The translations under genes and the position numbers were made by a program. Positions 6,105 to 12,704 of a DNA stretch of 19,552 nt are shown in pieces. Within the stretch, counting starts at the first letter, position 1. Every line of letters starts with the position of its first letter. Location: positions 1 to 19,552 of the forward strand of contig CAYXLR010000027.1 in the NCBI GenBank assembly GCA_964466035.1, in the 5' to 3' direction. Source of the DNA: JANQEA01 sp964466035. GTDB lineage: Bacteria > Bipolaricaulota > Bipolaricaulia > UBA7950 > UBA9294. The notes beneath the pieces are model-generated. The model was not told where the DNA came from and searched no databases. It saw nothing but the letters and a program-made list of their open reading frames with translations.

Positions 6105-6110
6105 TCGGTT

Positions 6111-6329
6111 ATGTTGGCCATCAGACTCGGAAGTCTCGCGGTGCAGGATCCGCCGTGGGGAAGCGTGGGCGCGCTGCCTATTCCCGCGGGGCCGAAGCCG
6201 ACGATGCGGCTCGCGCAGGGCCGAGGAGTGCCTGAAACGGCGCTCGGGGTTTCGTCCCACGGCGGCCCCGTCCTGTCGCTCACGCTGTTCGGACTGGTGA
6301 AGATCGACTGGTGGAAGGAGGCGCCGTGA
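6111..6329 (+). CDS. small hypothetical protein, 72 residues
   Basis: The gene is defined by its signals rather than by homology: a good promoter (6032-6059), a GAGGAGG ribosome binding site (6098-6104) 6 nt before ATG 6111, and a 72-codon frame ending TGA at 6327-6329. The product is Gly/Pro-rich (DPPWGSVGALPIPAGPKP) and ends in a hydrophobic stretch with two Trp (LFGLVKIDWWKEAP). There is no signal peptide, metal motif or family I recognise. The upstream in-frame ATG at 6051 lies inside the -10 region and cannot be the start of this transcript. The leader suggests tight control. It could be a regulated small protein or an expression-regulated decayed gene. Confidence 0.5.
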   Translation: MLAIRLGSLAVQDPPWGSVGALPIPAGPKPTMRLAQGRGVPETALGVSSHGGPVLSLTLFGLVKIDWWKEAP

Positions 6330-6394
6330 GCGCTCGGCCTCCCTCGCGCCTCGCGGCCTGCAAAAGCGGCTTCGCCTGCCCGCCGACTTGAGAC

Positions 6395-6422
6395 TTGACC
6401 GCGGCCTTTCGATGACTACGAT
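6395..6422 (+). promoter_or_regulatory. promoter for the lipoprotein gene
   Basis: TTGACC (6395-6400, five of six), a 16-nt spacer, then TACGAT (6417-6422, four of six). It would give a leader of about 80 nt before ATG 6512. Confidence 0.5.
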
Positions 6423-6511
6423 GGTTCGTGGGGCCGCGGAGCACGAAAAGTCTGGGTCCCCGAAACCGGCCGAGTCGGTGATGTCGAACGCCGACGGCCG
6501 TAGGAGGTGGG

Positions 6512-7159
6512 ATGAAGCGCGGAACGTGGAAATGTCTCGTCATCCTCCTGATGGGTGCCGTTGCGATGGGTCTGGCTCTGGGGATGGCGGGATGCGGAGG
6601 AGGCCGGCCTGCGTCGAGCGATGCGGGCGAGAGCTCAGTGGAGGCCGCTCCGGAAGAGGCGGCGGCCCCGGAGGCCGTTTCGGAGCCCACACCGGAGCCG
6701 GAGGAAGAGACTCCGGTGGTGGAGCCCGAACCAACGGAAGCCGGGAACGCCGAGCCGGATGCAGCGGCCCCCTCGCCGGAACCTTCGGAGGCGGAGGGCG
6801 AAACGGCGGAGGCCGATCGTCCTGCGGCCTTGCTGGAGTGGGAGCGGCAGGGCGGATCGGCGAGCCACTGCGATCGAATGACGATCTACCCGGATGGGCG
6901 CGTCGTCGCCGTGCGTTGCCTGAACAGGATCGACCGCGAAACCGTGGAGACGACGTTGACCGCCGACCAGGCGGACGAGCTGAACGCGTGGGCCGACCAG
7001 TTCGCACCGTTCTCTCGCCGCGAATCGGACATCACGCGGGCCGCGATGAGGACCGTGCTGGAAGGCCGCGGCGAGGCCGTTCCTACGACGGAGGAGAAGA
7101 CGGCCGTCGCGAAGTTCGCCAAGGACCTGTTTCTGGCCTTGACAACGCCGCCCGAGTGA
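6512..7159 (+). CDS. lipoprotein with acidic Pro/Glu/Ala linker and small C-terminal domain
   Basis: A 215-residue predicted lipoprotein. The N-terminus is MKRGTWK, then a hydrophobic segment and the lipobox MAGC with lipidated Cys28, followed by a Gly-rich start. Residues about 33-105 are low-complexity Glu/Pro/Ala, a flexible tether. Residues about 106-210 form a folded domain with SHCDRMTIYPDGRV, VRCLNR, LTADQADELNAWADQFAPF and FAKDLFLAL. Its two Cys (in SHCDR and VRCLN) could form a disulfide outside the cytoplasm. I do not have a name for this domain. The start is secure: TAGGAGGTGGG precedes ATG 6512. An open frame continues directly after its stop in the same frame (7160-7390). Confidence 0.8.
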   Translation: MKRGTWKCLVILLMGAVAMGLALGMAGCGGGRPASSDAGESSVEAAPEEAAAPEAVSEPTPEPEEETPVVEPEPTEAGNAEPDAAAPSPEPSEAEGETAEADRPAALLEWERQGGSASHCDRMTIYPDGRVVAVRCLNRIDRETVETTLTADQADELNAWADQFAPFSRRESDITRAAMRTVLEGRGEAVPTTEEKTAVAKFAKDLFLALTTPPE

Positions 7160-7390
7160 AACGGTCCGGCCCGCGAGTGCACACGGTGCCTTGAGAAGGG
7201 CTCGTTTGTCGCCGGATTCCAAGGTGCCGTCGCGCGGATCGCTCCGTATCGGTTTCCGCCCGAACCGGGGAAGCACGACGGATCTCACCTCACCGTTCTG
7301 CTCGACGAGGGCGAACGTCGGGCGATCGCGTTGACCGATCCGGTGACCGGCGAGACGCGGCGGACCCGAAGGGATTCGCCGGCCGCCTAG
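7160..7390 (+). pseudogene. orphan open frame after the lipoprotein stop, no start codon (probable gene remnant)
   Basis: The lipoprotein frame stays open for 76 more codons after its TGA (7157-7159), to TAG at 7388-7390. The translation looks protein-like, with CTRCLEKGSFVAGFQ, PPEPGKHDG and LTVLLDEGERRAIALTDP. There is no ATG, GTG or TTG in a usable place at its beginning and no ribosome binding site. Possible explanations are the 3' remnant of a lost gene, a stop-codon split of a once longer protein, or chance in GC-rich DNA. The CxxC pair hints at a metal-binding knuckle. I do not recognise the family. Confidence 0.35.
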
Positions 7391-7394
7391 AAGA

Positions 7395-7414
7395 GCCGCT
7401 CGTCGACGAGCGGC
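7395..7414. repeat. 20-bp perfect palindrome
   Basis: GCCGCTCGTC followed by GACGAGCGGC, a perfect palindrome 4 nt after the TAG of the orphan frame. It lacks a downstream T-run, so a terminator role is weak. A protein-binding site or hairpin is possible. Confidence 0.45.
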
Positions 7415-7495
7415 AACGCCAGCCGAATTCGGCCCCCCTCCCGGGAGCGGTGCGGGCACCGTGTCCCTCGATCGAACCTCTGTTTTGGCCGCCTC

Positions 7496-7524
7496 TTGAT
7501 TTCAGAACAATGAAAAGATACTCT
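7496..7524 (+). promoter_or_regulatory. weak promoter placing transcription start next to the ATG at 7535
   Basis: TTGATT (7496-7501), 17 nt, then TACTCT (7519-7524), or GATACT at 7517-7522 with 15-nt spacing. The segment is AT-rich relative to its surroundings. The predicted start near 7531 is only a few nt before the ATG, and no ribosome binding site is visible, so the mRNA may be leaderless. Confidence 0.3.
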
Positions 7525-7534
7525 CAGATGTGTC

Positions 7535-8671
7535 ATGATCCTGCTCGGGCGGCCGGACTCCGAAAGAGGAACGACGTTCTCCTTACGGACCCTCGTGCTT
7601 CTCTTCACCGTCCTCGTCTCCTCGGTCGGCGGGGCGATCGGCGCGGAGCTCACGGGCTCCTGGGAGTCGGTCTCTCGCTTCGATTGGCAGGAGTTCGCCG
7701 CGGAGACGGAAGGGGAACTGACGGTGGGCGTTCTCGGAGCGGTTCTCGAAGCCGAGGCTACGATCGAGTTCGATCACGAGGAGTGGACGGAGCTCGAGCT
7801 CGGGGCCACGGTCGAGGCCTCCGCAAGCGAGCTCAGCGCGACGGCGACCTTCGAGCCGGACGAGCACCGGTTCAAGAAGCTGGCGGCCGACCTCTCGTTC
7901 GAGTTCCGGGGATCGGCGTTCGACGCCGGGTTCGACCTGTATCGCGACCGCTTCCGGGCCGACTTTCGCGTCCAGCACGAGCTGGACGGAGTCGAGGTCG
8001 ACATCAAAGCGCGCCTCGGCGCGTCGAAGGCGTTCTGCCTCGACTTCTACCGGGCCGACATCGAGGTCTCGTTCGAGACCCGCGGGATTCCGATCGACAT
8101 CGCGGGCCGGTTCTCCGCCAAGAAGGACTTCGAGTGGATCGACGTCGAGACGATCTTGCCGCTTCCGCCGGACCTCGCCTGGCTGTCCGTCGAGGTCGAG
8201 GCACGGTGGACCCGAGGCGGGATGCAGCTGTCGTTCGAGCCCGCGCTCGACACCGTGGCGGCTTGGAAAGGCCTGACGGCTTCGGTCGAGTTCCTGGGGG
8301 AGGTGGTTTCATCCGGAGCGCTCGGCCTGGAGGGGCTGAGGGTCGCCGGCGTCGCGTTCGACGCGGCGTGCGGCAACGCGTGGGTCGAGAGCCGCACGAG
8401 CTTCGCCGCGGGGTGGAACAAGAAGCTCACCGGGCACAAGGAGTACGCGTGGGCCGGTGGATTGGGCGTCGAGATGGACGGTCCCTGCGACCGCGAGGTG
8501 TCGGTCGAGGCGCGGTTCTACGCCGCCGAGGCCGCGGGAGCGTTCGCGTGGGACCGGGCGGCCTTTGCGTTGGTCGTTCGACCTGCCGGATCGTGGGAGC
8601 TCGCCTTCACGACGGTTTTCGCTCCCGGGGCGATCGTCGGCGTCGCACTGGAGGTCTCCGTTGACTGGTAG
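7535..8671 (+). CDS. exported beta-rich protein, possible outer-membrane barrel
   Basis: A 378-residue protein. A signal peptide is visible: a basic stretch, then LRTLVLLFTVLVSSVGGA with likely cleavage near AIGA-EL (about residue 37). The mature part is almost entirely alternating hydrophobic/polar strands of 8-12 residues (for example ATIEFDHEEWTELELGATVEA and GFDLYRDRFRADFRVQHEL). It ends in VSVDW; a terminal aromatic residue is the hallmark of outer-membrane beta-barrels. Two Cys (in AFCLDF and DAACGN) plus one near GPCDRE are unusual for a barrel. Function is unknown. The N-terminus is uncertain: ATG 7535 has no ribosome binding site and the transcript may be leaderless. The second beta-rich protein at 10081 has a similar style without evident direct homology. 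Confidence 0.65.
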   Translation: MILLGRPDSERGTTFSLRTLVLLFTVLVSSVGGAIGAELTGSWESVSRFDWQEFAAETEGELTVGVLGAVLEAEATIEFDHEEWTELELGATVEASASELSATATFEPDEHRFKKLAADLSFEFRGSAFDAGFDLYRDRFRADFRVQHELDGVEVDIKARLGASKAFCLDFYRADIEVSFETRGIPIDIAGRFSAKKDFEWIDVETILPLPPDLAWLSVEVEARWTRGGMQLSFEPALDTVAAWKGLTASVEFLGEVVSSGALGLEGLRVAGVAFDAACGNAWVESRTSFAAGWNKKLTGHKEYAWAGGLGVEMDGPCDREVSVEARFYAAEAAGAFAWDRAAFALVVRPAGSWELAFTTVFAPGAIVGVALEVSVDW

Positions 8672-8738
8672 CCGGGAGGGGTTCGATCTCGACGCGCGGT
8701 GCTTCCCCGCGACCTTGCAAGACGGGGTGAGACGGCCC

Positions 8739-8768
8739 TTGCACCGGCCCGTGCTCCACGGGTACACT
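8739..8768 (+). promoter_or_regulatory. csp copy 2 promoter
   Basis: TTGCAC (8739-8744), an 18-nt spacer, then TACACT (8763-8768). It matches the csp copy 1 promoter in layout and -10 sequence, and from TACACT to the ATG both copies span 117 nt. The predicted start is near 8775. Confidence 0.55.
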
Positions 8769-8774
8769 ACGTAT

Positions 8775-8879
8775 GTTGTTGGTAGTTTTGCAGTCGCTTT
8801 CTTGGAGTCCAGATGTCTGTGGTCCAGTGAGAACGCTCTGCTTCGCTAAAGCTCCCAACATGGAGGAGGATTGGTAGGA
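8775..8879 (+). promoter_or_regulatory. conserved long csp 5' leader, copy 2 (candidate RNA switch)
   Basis: Block A (8779-8814) and block B (8841-8869) match the copy 1 leader with three substitutions each. The middle has diverged but can still form a small hairpin just before block B (GAG-AACG-CTC here; CAGA...TCTG in copy 1). GCUCC (8851-8855) can pair with GGAGU (8804-8808) or with the GGAG of the ribosome binding site GGAGGAGG (8862-8869). A tiny frame beginning ATG 8860 overlaps the ribosome binding site and stops at TAG 8875-8877, just before the real start. Confidence 0.6.
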
Positions 8880-9092
8880 ATGTCCGACCGTGAGACCGGT
8901 ACCGTGAAGTGGTTCAACGACAGCAAGGGCTTCGGCTTCATCGAGCGCGAAGGTGGAGAGGACGTATTCGTGCACTTCAGCTCCATTCGTGGCGAGGGAT
9001 TCAAGACCCTCAGCGATGGGCAGAAGGTCGAGTTCACCCTGGGCCAGGGCCAGAAGGGTCCCCAGGCGCTCGACGTCGAGGTCATCTACTAG
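8880..9092 (+). CDS. cold shock protein (CspA family), copy 2
   Basis: A 70-residue cold-shock domain protein with KGFGFIE (RNP1) and VFVHF (RNP2). It differs from the copy at 4343 at 12 of 69 aligned positions, mostly conservative surface changes (D/E, Y/F, S/T) and the last three residues. Both would act as cytosolic RNA chaperones. I chose ATG 8880, which has 10 nt spacing from GGAGGAGG (8862-8869); the TTG at 8871 is only 1 nt from that site. Surrounded by its own promoter, leader and a strong terminator (9112-9143), it forms a self-contained monocistronic unit. Confidence 0.96.
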   Translation: MSDRETGTVKWFNDSKGFGFIEREGGEDVFVHFSSIRGEGFKTLSDGQKVEFTLGQGQKGPQALDVEVIY

Positions 9093-9111
9093 CGCACGAA
9101 GTTCGATCTTC

Positions 9112-9143
9112 AAGCGGCGCACGGGATCCCGTGCGCCGCTTTT
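9112..9143 (+). terminator. strong Rho-independent terminator after csp copy 2
   Basis: A perfect palindrome with arms AAGCGGCGCACGGGA and its complement meets at GGGATCCC, flanked by AA on the left and TTTT (9140-9143) on the right. Allowing a small loop, the stem has at least 11 GC-rich pairs followed by a short U-run. It sits 20 nt after the csp stop. Confidence 0.85.
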
Positions 9144-9205
9144 CCGTTGGCGTGGCCGCGACGAGGAGGCCGAACCGGCCGCCGGGCTGCCTTCGTACGC
9201 CGCGA

Positions 9206-9234
9206 TTGGCGTCCGCCCCGTCTGGGGTTATGCT
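9206..9234 (+). promoter_or_regulatory. promoter for the HAD phosphatase gene
   Basis: TTGGCG (9206-9211), a 17-nt spacer, then TATGCT (9229-9234), four of six each. It lies between the csp terminator and ATG 9297, giving a leader of about 57 nt. Confidence 0.42.
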
Positions 9235-9296
9235 GGCGGACTTCCCCCGCCCGACGGCGGAGCGAGGTCCGCGAACGACGGGAGGTGGCGATCGCG

Positions 9297-9980
9297 ATGA
9301 TCGAGGCCGCGATTCTCGATTTCGACGGATTGATTCTCGATACCGAGACCCCGTTTCGCCGCTCGTGGGAGGAGATCTACGCGGAGCACGGTCTGACCGT
9401 TCCGCCGACCGTGTGGGCGGAGCTGATCGGCTCCTCGGCCGATCCGGCGGAGGCGTACGATCTCCTCGAAAGGCACCTCGGCCTTGCGATCGACCGCGCC
9501 GCGATCCGAGATCGACGGATGGCGCGCGAGCTCGAGCTCCTGAAGGACGAAGCGGTCATGCCCGGCGTCCGAGAGCTGATCGAGGACGCGACGGCTCGCG
9601 GCGTCCGCCTGGCGATCGCGTCGAGTTCGGAGCGCGAGTGGGTCGTCGGCCACCTGGAGGCGATCGGCCTGTCCGAACGCTTCGAAGCGTTCGCGTGCGC
9701 CGAGGACGTGGTGGCGACGAAGCCCGCGCCGGACCTGTACGAGGCGGTCCTCGCCTCCTTGGGCGTGTCTCCCGATGGGGCGATCGCGTTCGAGGACTCG
9801 GCGCACGGCGTCGCCGCCGCCAAAGCGGCGGGGCTTTTCTGCGTCGCTGTTCCGAACCGCGTCACGCGGCATCTCGCGTTTCCGGCGGCCGATCTGGTCG
9901 TCGAGACGCTCGCCGGCCACGCGCTCACCGAGTTCATTCTGGCCGCGGAGGCGAAGTATCGGGCGCTCGGCGGGACGTGA
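9297..9980 (+). CDS. HAD-superfamily hydrolase, beta-phosphoglucomutase/sugar-phosphatase type
   Basis: A 227-residue HAD subfamily IA enzyme. Motif I is DFDGLILDTE, with nucleophile Asp8 and acid Asp10; a helical cap domain follows (about 15-80). Motif II is AIASSSERE, the motif III lysine is in TKPAPDLY, and motif IV is FEDSAHGVAAAKAAG. The DFDGxxxDTE start and FEDSxxGxxAAxxAGM-like end are typical of beta-phosphoglucomutase-like phosphatases, which act on small phosphorylated sugars. The exact substrate cannot be read from the sequence. ATG 9297 has GGGAGGTGG 8 nt upstream. It appears to be monocistronic, with its own promoter, followed by a separate promoter for the next gene. Confidence 0.9.
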   Translation: MIEAAILDFDGLILDTETPFRRSWEEIYAEHGLTVPPTVWAELIGSSADPAEAYDLLERHLGLAIDRAAIRDRRMARELELLKDEAVMPGVRELIEDATARGVRLAIASSSEREWVVGHLEAIGLSERFEAFACAEDVVATKPAPDLYEAVLASLGVSPDGAIAFEDSAHGVAAAKAAGLFCVAVPNRVTRHLAFPAADLVVETLAGHALTEFILAAEAKYRALGGT

Positions 9981-10019
9981 AGACCGAGGCCTGGACGCAG
10001 TCCCCGGCCCGATCGGCAG

Positions 10020-10048
10020 TTGACAGCCGTAAACCTTCGTCCTAGGAT
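10020..10048 (+). promoter_or_regulatory. promoter for the second beta-rich exported protein
   Basis: A perfect TTGACA (10020-10025), a 17-nt spacer, then TAGGAT (10043-10048, four of six). The predicted start near 10055 leaves about 26 nt before ATG 10081. This is one of the best -35 boxes in the window. Confidence 0.65.
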
Positions 10049-10080
10049 GGCGGTCATCTTCAAGGGTGAGGGGGATGGTC

Positions 10081-10893
10081 ATGGTTCGACGTAGGGTGGT
10101 GTTGCTGTTGTCGCTCGCCGTGGCGGTGGCTGGGCTCGGCGGGTGGGCGGCGGAGGACGGCGGTCTCTCGGGGACGGTCGGAGTCGAAGCGGCCTTTCTT
10201 CCTGGATTCTCGACCGACGTCTGGCTCGATCTCGAGTGGCAAGTCGACGGGTGGAGCGTCGGGAGCCTGGCGGAGATCTCCGTCTTTCCGGCGTTCGGCG
10301 CGAGCTGGACGGGGAGCGTCGACTATTCGTTCGGCCGGTTCGGCATCGGGGGGGCGGTGGCGGTCGACGTCTATCCGTTCGCCTTCGGGGGGTTCGACCT
10401 TCACGCAGACGTCTCGCTCCTCGACGTCGCGCAGGACGGGTTCGAGCTGTCGGCCGACGCGAGTCTCCTCTCCGAGATCTATCCGGTGTTCGGAAACGTG
10501 CTCTCGCTCGATGTCGACGCCTCCTACGGGAACTTCTCCCTGTGGAGCAGCTTCGATCTCACCGTCCCGGCCTTCGGGGCGAGCGTGCTGATCGGCGGCG
10601 AAGTCCGCGTCTTCGACCTGGATCTGGACGGCGGGTCGCTGACGGCGGACCTCGGCGCCTCCACGGTCGTCGTGCCGGCGCTCGACGCGCAGCTGTGGTT
10701 TGACGCGGAGCTCGATCTCGGGGGCGTCGTCGTTACGTCGGCGACCGACTTCGCGTTGACCCCGTTCGGGCTGACCGAACAGCGGTTTGAGGTCGAGATC
10801 GGATTCGACGGATTCTCGATCTACGCGTGGGGGAGCTTCACCGGAGCCGGGGACCTGTCCGCCGGAGTCGGCGCCACCTACGACTTCCCGTAG
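10081..10893 (+). CDS. exported beta-strand repeat protein, possible outer-membrane protein
   Basis: About 270 residues. The signal peptide is MVRRRVVLLLSLAVAVAGLG with likely cleavage after GGWA-AE. The mature chain is a continuous series of amphipathic strands with recurrent turns at P-x-F-G or P-A-F/L motifs: FPAFGASW, YPFAFGGF, YPVFGNVL, VPAFGASV, VPALDAQL, TPFGLTEQ. Each is spaced about 30-40 residues apart, so the protein looks internally repeated. It lacks Cys and ends GVGATYDFP, close to but not exactly a barrel C-terminal aromatic. Function is unknown; porin-like or surface roles are possible. ATG 10081 is 6 nt after GAGGGGG; ATG 10075 and GTG 10066 are in-frame alternatives. It converges on the ABC operon, with 24 nt between them. 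Confidence 0.65.
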   Translation: MVRRRVVLLLSLAVAVAGLGGWAAEDGGLSGTVGVEAAFLPGFSTDVWLDLEWQVDGWSVGSLAEISVFPAFGASWTGSVDYSFGRFGIGGAVAVDVYPFAFGGFDLHADVSLLDVAQDGFELSADASLLSEIYPVFGNVLSLDVDASYGNFSLWSSFDLTVPAFGASVLIGGEVRVFDLDLDGGSLTADLGASTVVVPALDAQLWFDAELDLGGVVVTSATDFALTPFGLTEQRFEVEIGFDGFSIYAWGSFTGAGDLSAGVGATYDFP

Positions 10894-10917
10894 CCTCGAG
10901 GCGGGGCCCGGCGCGTC

Positions 10918-11709
10918 TCAGGCCGCGCCGTCGCGCCGTTGGACGCGAGGCACGACGGCGCGGGTTCCGTTGGCGCCACGAACGATCTCGAACTCCATCG
11001 CGTAGGCGGCGCGGAGGCTCTCCTCGGTGATCGCGTCCTCGGGGGCACCGCGGACGATCGAGACCCCGTCGGCGAGGAAGACGACCTCGTCGGCGTACAG
11101 CAGGGCGTTGTTCGGGCGGTGCGAGGTGACGACGAACGAGAACCCTTCGTCGGTGAGCTGCCGAACGACGGTGAGGACGCCGTGCTGATGCTGGGGGTCG
11201 AGGTGAGCCGCCGGTTCGTCCATCAACAGGCAGCTGGCCCCCTGAGCGAGGCCGCGGGCGATCAGGACGAGCTGTCGCTCTCCGCCGCTGATCCCGGTGT
11301 ACGGCCGATCCCGAAGGGAGGCGGCGCCGACCGTGTCGAGCGCCCGGTCGACGGCCTTTAGATCTTCCTTCCCGGGCCGGGCGAACAGGCCGAGATGCGG
11401 GGCGCGCCCCATCAGAACGGCCTGCCCGACGGTGTAGGAGAAGACCGGCTCGTGGAGCTGGGGGACGACGCCGATCCAGCGGGCCCGATCGCGGACGCTC
11501 AGATCCGCCAGCCGGATGCCGTCGATGGTGACCCGGCCCGATCTCGGGGTACGGATTCCGCTGAGGCAATCGAGGAGCGTCGTCTTCCCCGACCCGTTCG
11601 CCCCGAGGACGAACAGGGACCGTCCCGCATCGATCGAGAGCGAGACGTCGTGGAGGACGTCGTCCCCCGGGCGGTAGGCGTAGCGGATCTTCTCGGCGAC
11701 GAGCCTCAT
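10918..11709 (-). CDS. ABC transporter ATP-binding protein (FecE/BtuD type)
   Basis: A 263-residue ATPase with every motif: Walker A GANGSGKT (36-43), Q-loop Gln84 in VVPQLH, signature ISGGERQ (140-146), Walker B CLLMDEP (160-166) followed by the D-loop AAHLD, and switch His197 in TSHRP. The FecE/BtuD/FhuC subgroup is indicated by its order in the operon and by the pairing with a FecCD permease. It powers import of an iron chelate, heme or corrinoid. Its ATG overlaps the permease stop (ATGA at 11709-11706), so translation is coupled. It is the last gene of the four-gene padR operon. The C-terminus (VVPRVQRRDGAA) is short and charged. Confidence 0.93.
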   Translation of the reverse strand: MRLVAEKIRYAYRPGDDVLHDVSLSIDAGRSLFVLGANGSGKTTLLDCLSGIRTPRSGRVTIDGIRLADLSVRDRARWIGVVPQLHEPVFSYTVGQAVLMGRAPHLGLFARPGKEDLKAVDRALDTVGAASLRDRPYTGISGGERQLVLIARGLAQGASCLLMDEPAAHLDPQHQHGVLTVVRQLTDEGFSFVVTSHRPNNALLYADEVVFLADGVSIVRGAPEDAITEESLRAAYAMEFEIVRGANGTRAVVPRVQRRDGAA

Positions 11710-12704
11710 CGCGCTTCCCCCCTCGCCCGAAGGAACCGAAGGAACAGGAGGAAGAAGGCCGGGACGCCGATCAGCCCGGTGAGGATCCCGAGCGGGATCT
11801 CGCTCGGGAGGGCCGTCCGCGCGATCGTGTCGAGGACGAGGAGCGTCGCCGCGCCGATCGCGGCCGAGGCGGGGATCAGCCCCTTCTGGTCCGGCCCGAC
11901 CCACGCGCGGGCGACGTGCGGAACGACGAGCCCGACCCACCCGATCATCCCGCCGACCGCGACGGACGCGGCGACCATCACCGTCCCGACGACGATCACG
12001 GTAAACCGGAGCGGTCGGACCCGCACGCCGAGCGCCGTCGCCTCGGCGTCGGAGAGGGATAGGAGGTTCAGACGCCATCGGATCAGGAAGAAGAAGGCGA
12101 TCCCGAGGCCGGTGACGACGAACAGCGGCGGGAGGATCGCCCACCGGCTTCCGCTCAGTCCGCCGAGGAGCCAGTACGTGATCGCCGGGAGGTTGCCGAG
12201 CGGATCGGCGACGTACTTGATCAGCCCGAGAAGGGCGTTGAACAGCGCGCTGATCAGGATCCCCCCGATGACGATCACCAGGGTCGACGATCCGAACCGC
12301 CAGCCGACCAGGACCACGAGGCCGACCGCGATCAGCGCGAACGCGAACGCCGAGCCCTGAACCGCCGCGGCCCCGGCGGAGAGGAGGAGCGCGAGCGCTG
12401 CGCCGAACGCGGCCCCGGAACTGACCCCGAGGATCCGCGAGTCGACGAGCGGGTTGCGGAACAGCCCCTGGAACGCCGCGCCGCAGACGGCGAGGTTCGC
12501 GCCGACGCACGCGGCGGCGAGCGCGCGCGGCAGACGGACCCGGAGGATCAACGAGCGGAGCACGTCCGACGCCCCGCCGAGCCCGAAAAGGGCGTTGAAC
12601 ACTTCGCCCGGCCGCACGCCGTACCGTCCGACCAAGAGCGCAACGAGAAAGAAAGCCGGCGGAACGAGGAGCAGGATCCAGGCCGTCCGCCGACGCGTCG
12701 TCAT
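11706..12704 (-). CDS. FecCD-family ABC transporter permease
   Basis: A 332-residue, highly hydrophobic protein with about ten predicted transmembrane helices, starting MTTRRRTAWILLLVPPAF. Family landmarks are RLPRALAAACVGANLAVCGAAFQGLFRNPL (periplasmic gate and first conserved loop), DSRILGVSSGAAFGA, YWLLGGLSG, GGMIGWVGLVVPHVAR (the coupling-helix region near residue 265) and the final PSEIPLGILTGLIGVPAFF. This is the FecCD/BtuC type that imports iron-siderophores, heme or vitamin B12 with a periplasmic binding protein and an ATPase. Both neighbours overlap by ATGA. The start at 12704 agrees with the family N-terminus; the longer frame to 12830 would overlap the binding-protein gene. Confidence 0.93.
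   Translation of the reverse strand: MTTRRRTAWILLLVPPAFFLVALLVGRYGVRPGEVFNALFGLGGASDVLRSLILRVRLPRALAAACVGANLAVCGAAFQGLFRNPLVDSRILGVSSGAAFGAALALLLSAGAAAVQGSAFAFALIAVGLVVLVGWRFGSSTLVIVIGGILISALFNALLGLIKYVADPLGNLPAITYWLLGGLSGSRWAILPPLFVVTGLGIAFFFLIRWRLNLLSLSDAEATALGVRVRPLRFTVIVVGTVMVAASVAVGGMIGWVGLVVPHVARAWVGPDQKGLIPASAAIGAATLLVLDTIARTALPSEIPLGILTGLIGVPAFFLLFLRFLRARGEAR

Noticed and set aside
10894..10917. Possible terminator between the converging beta-rich gene and ABC operon
   Set aside because: Only 24 nt, GC-rich, with no stem followed by a T-run on either strand.
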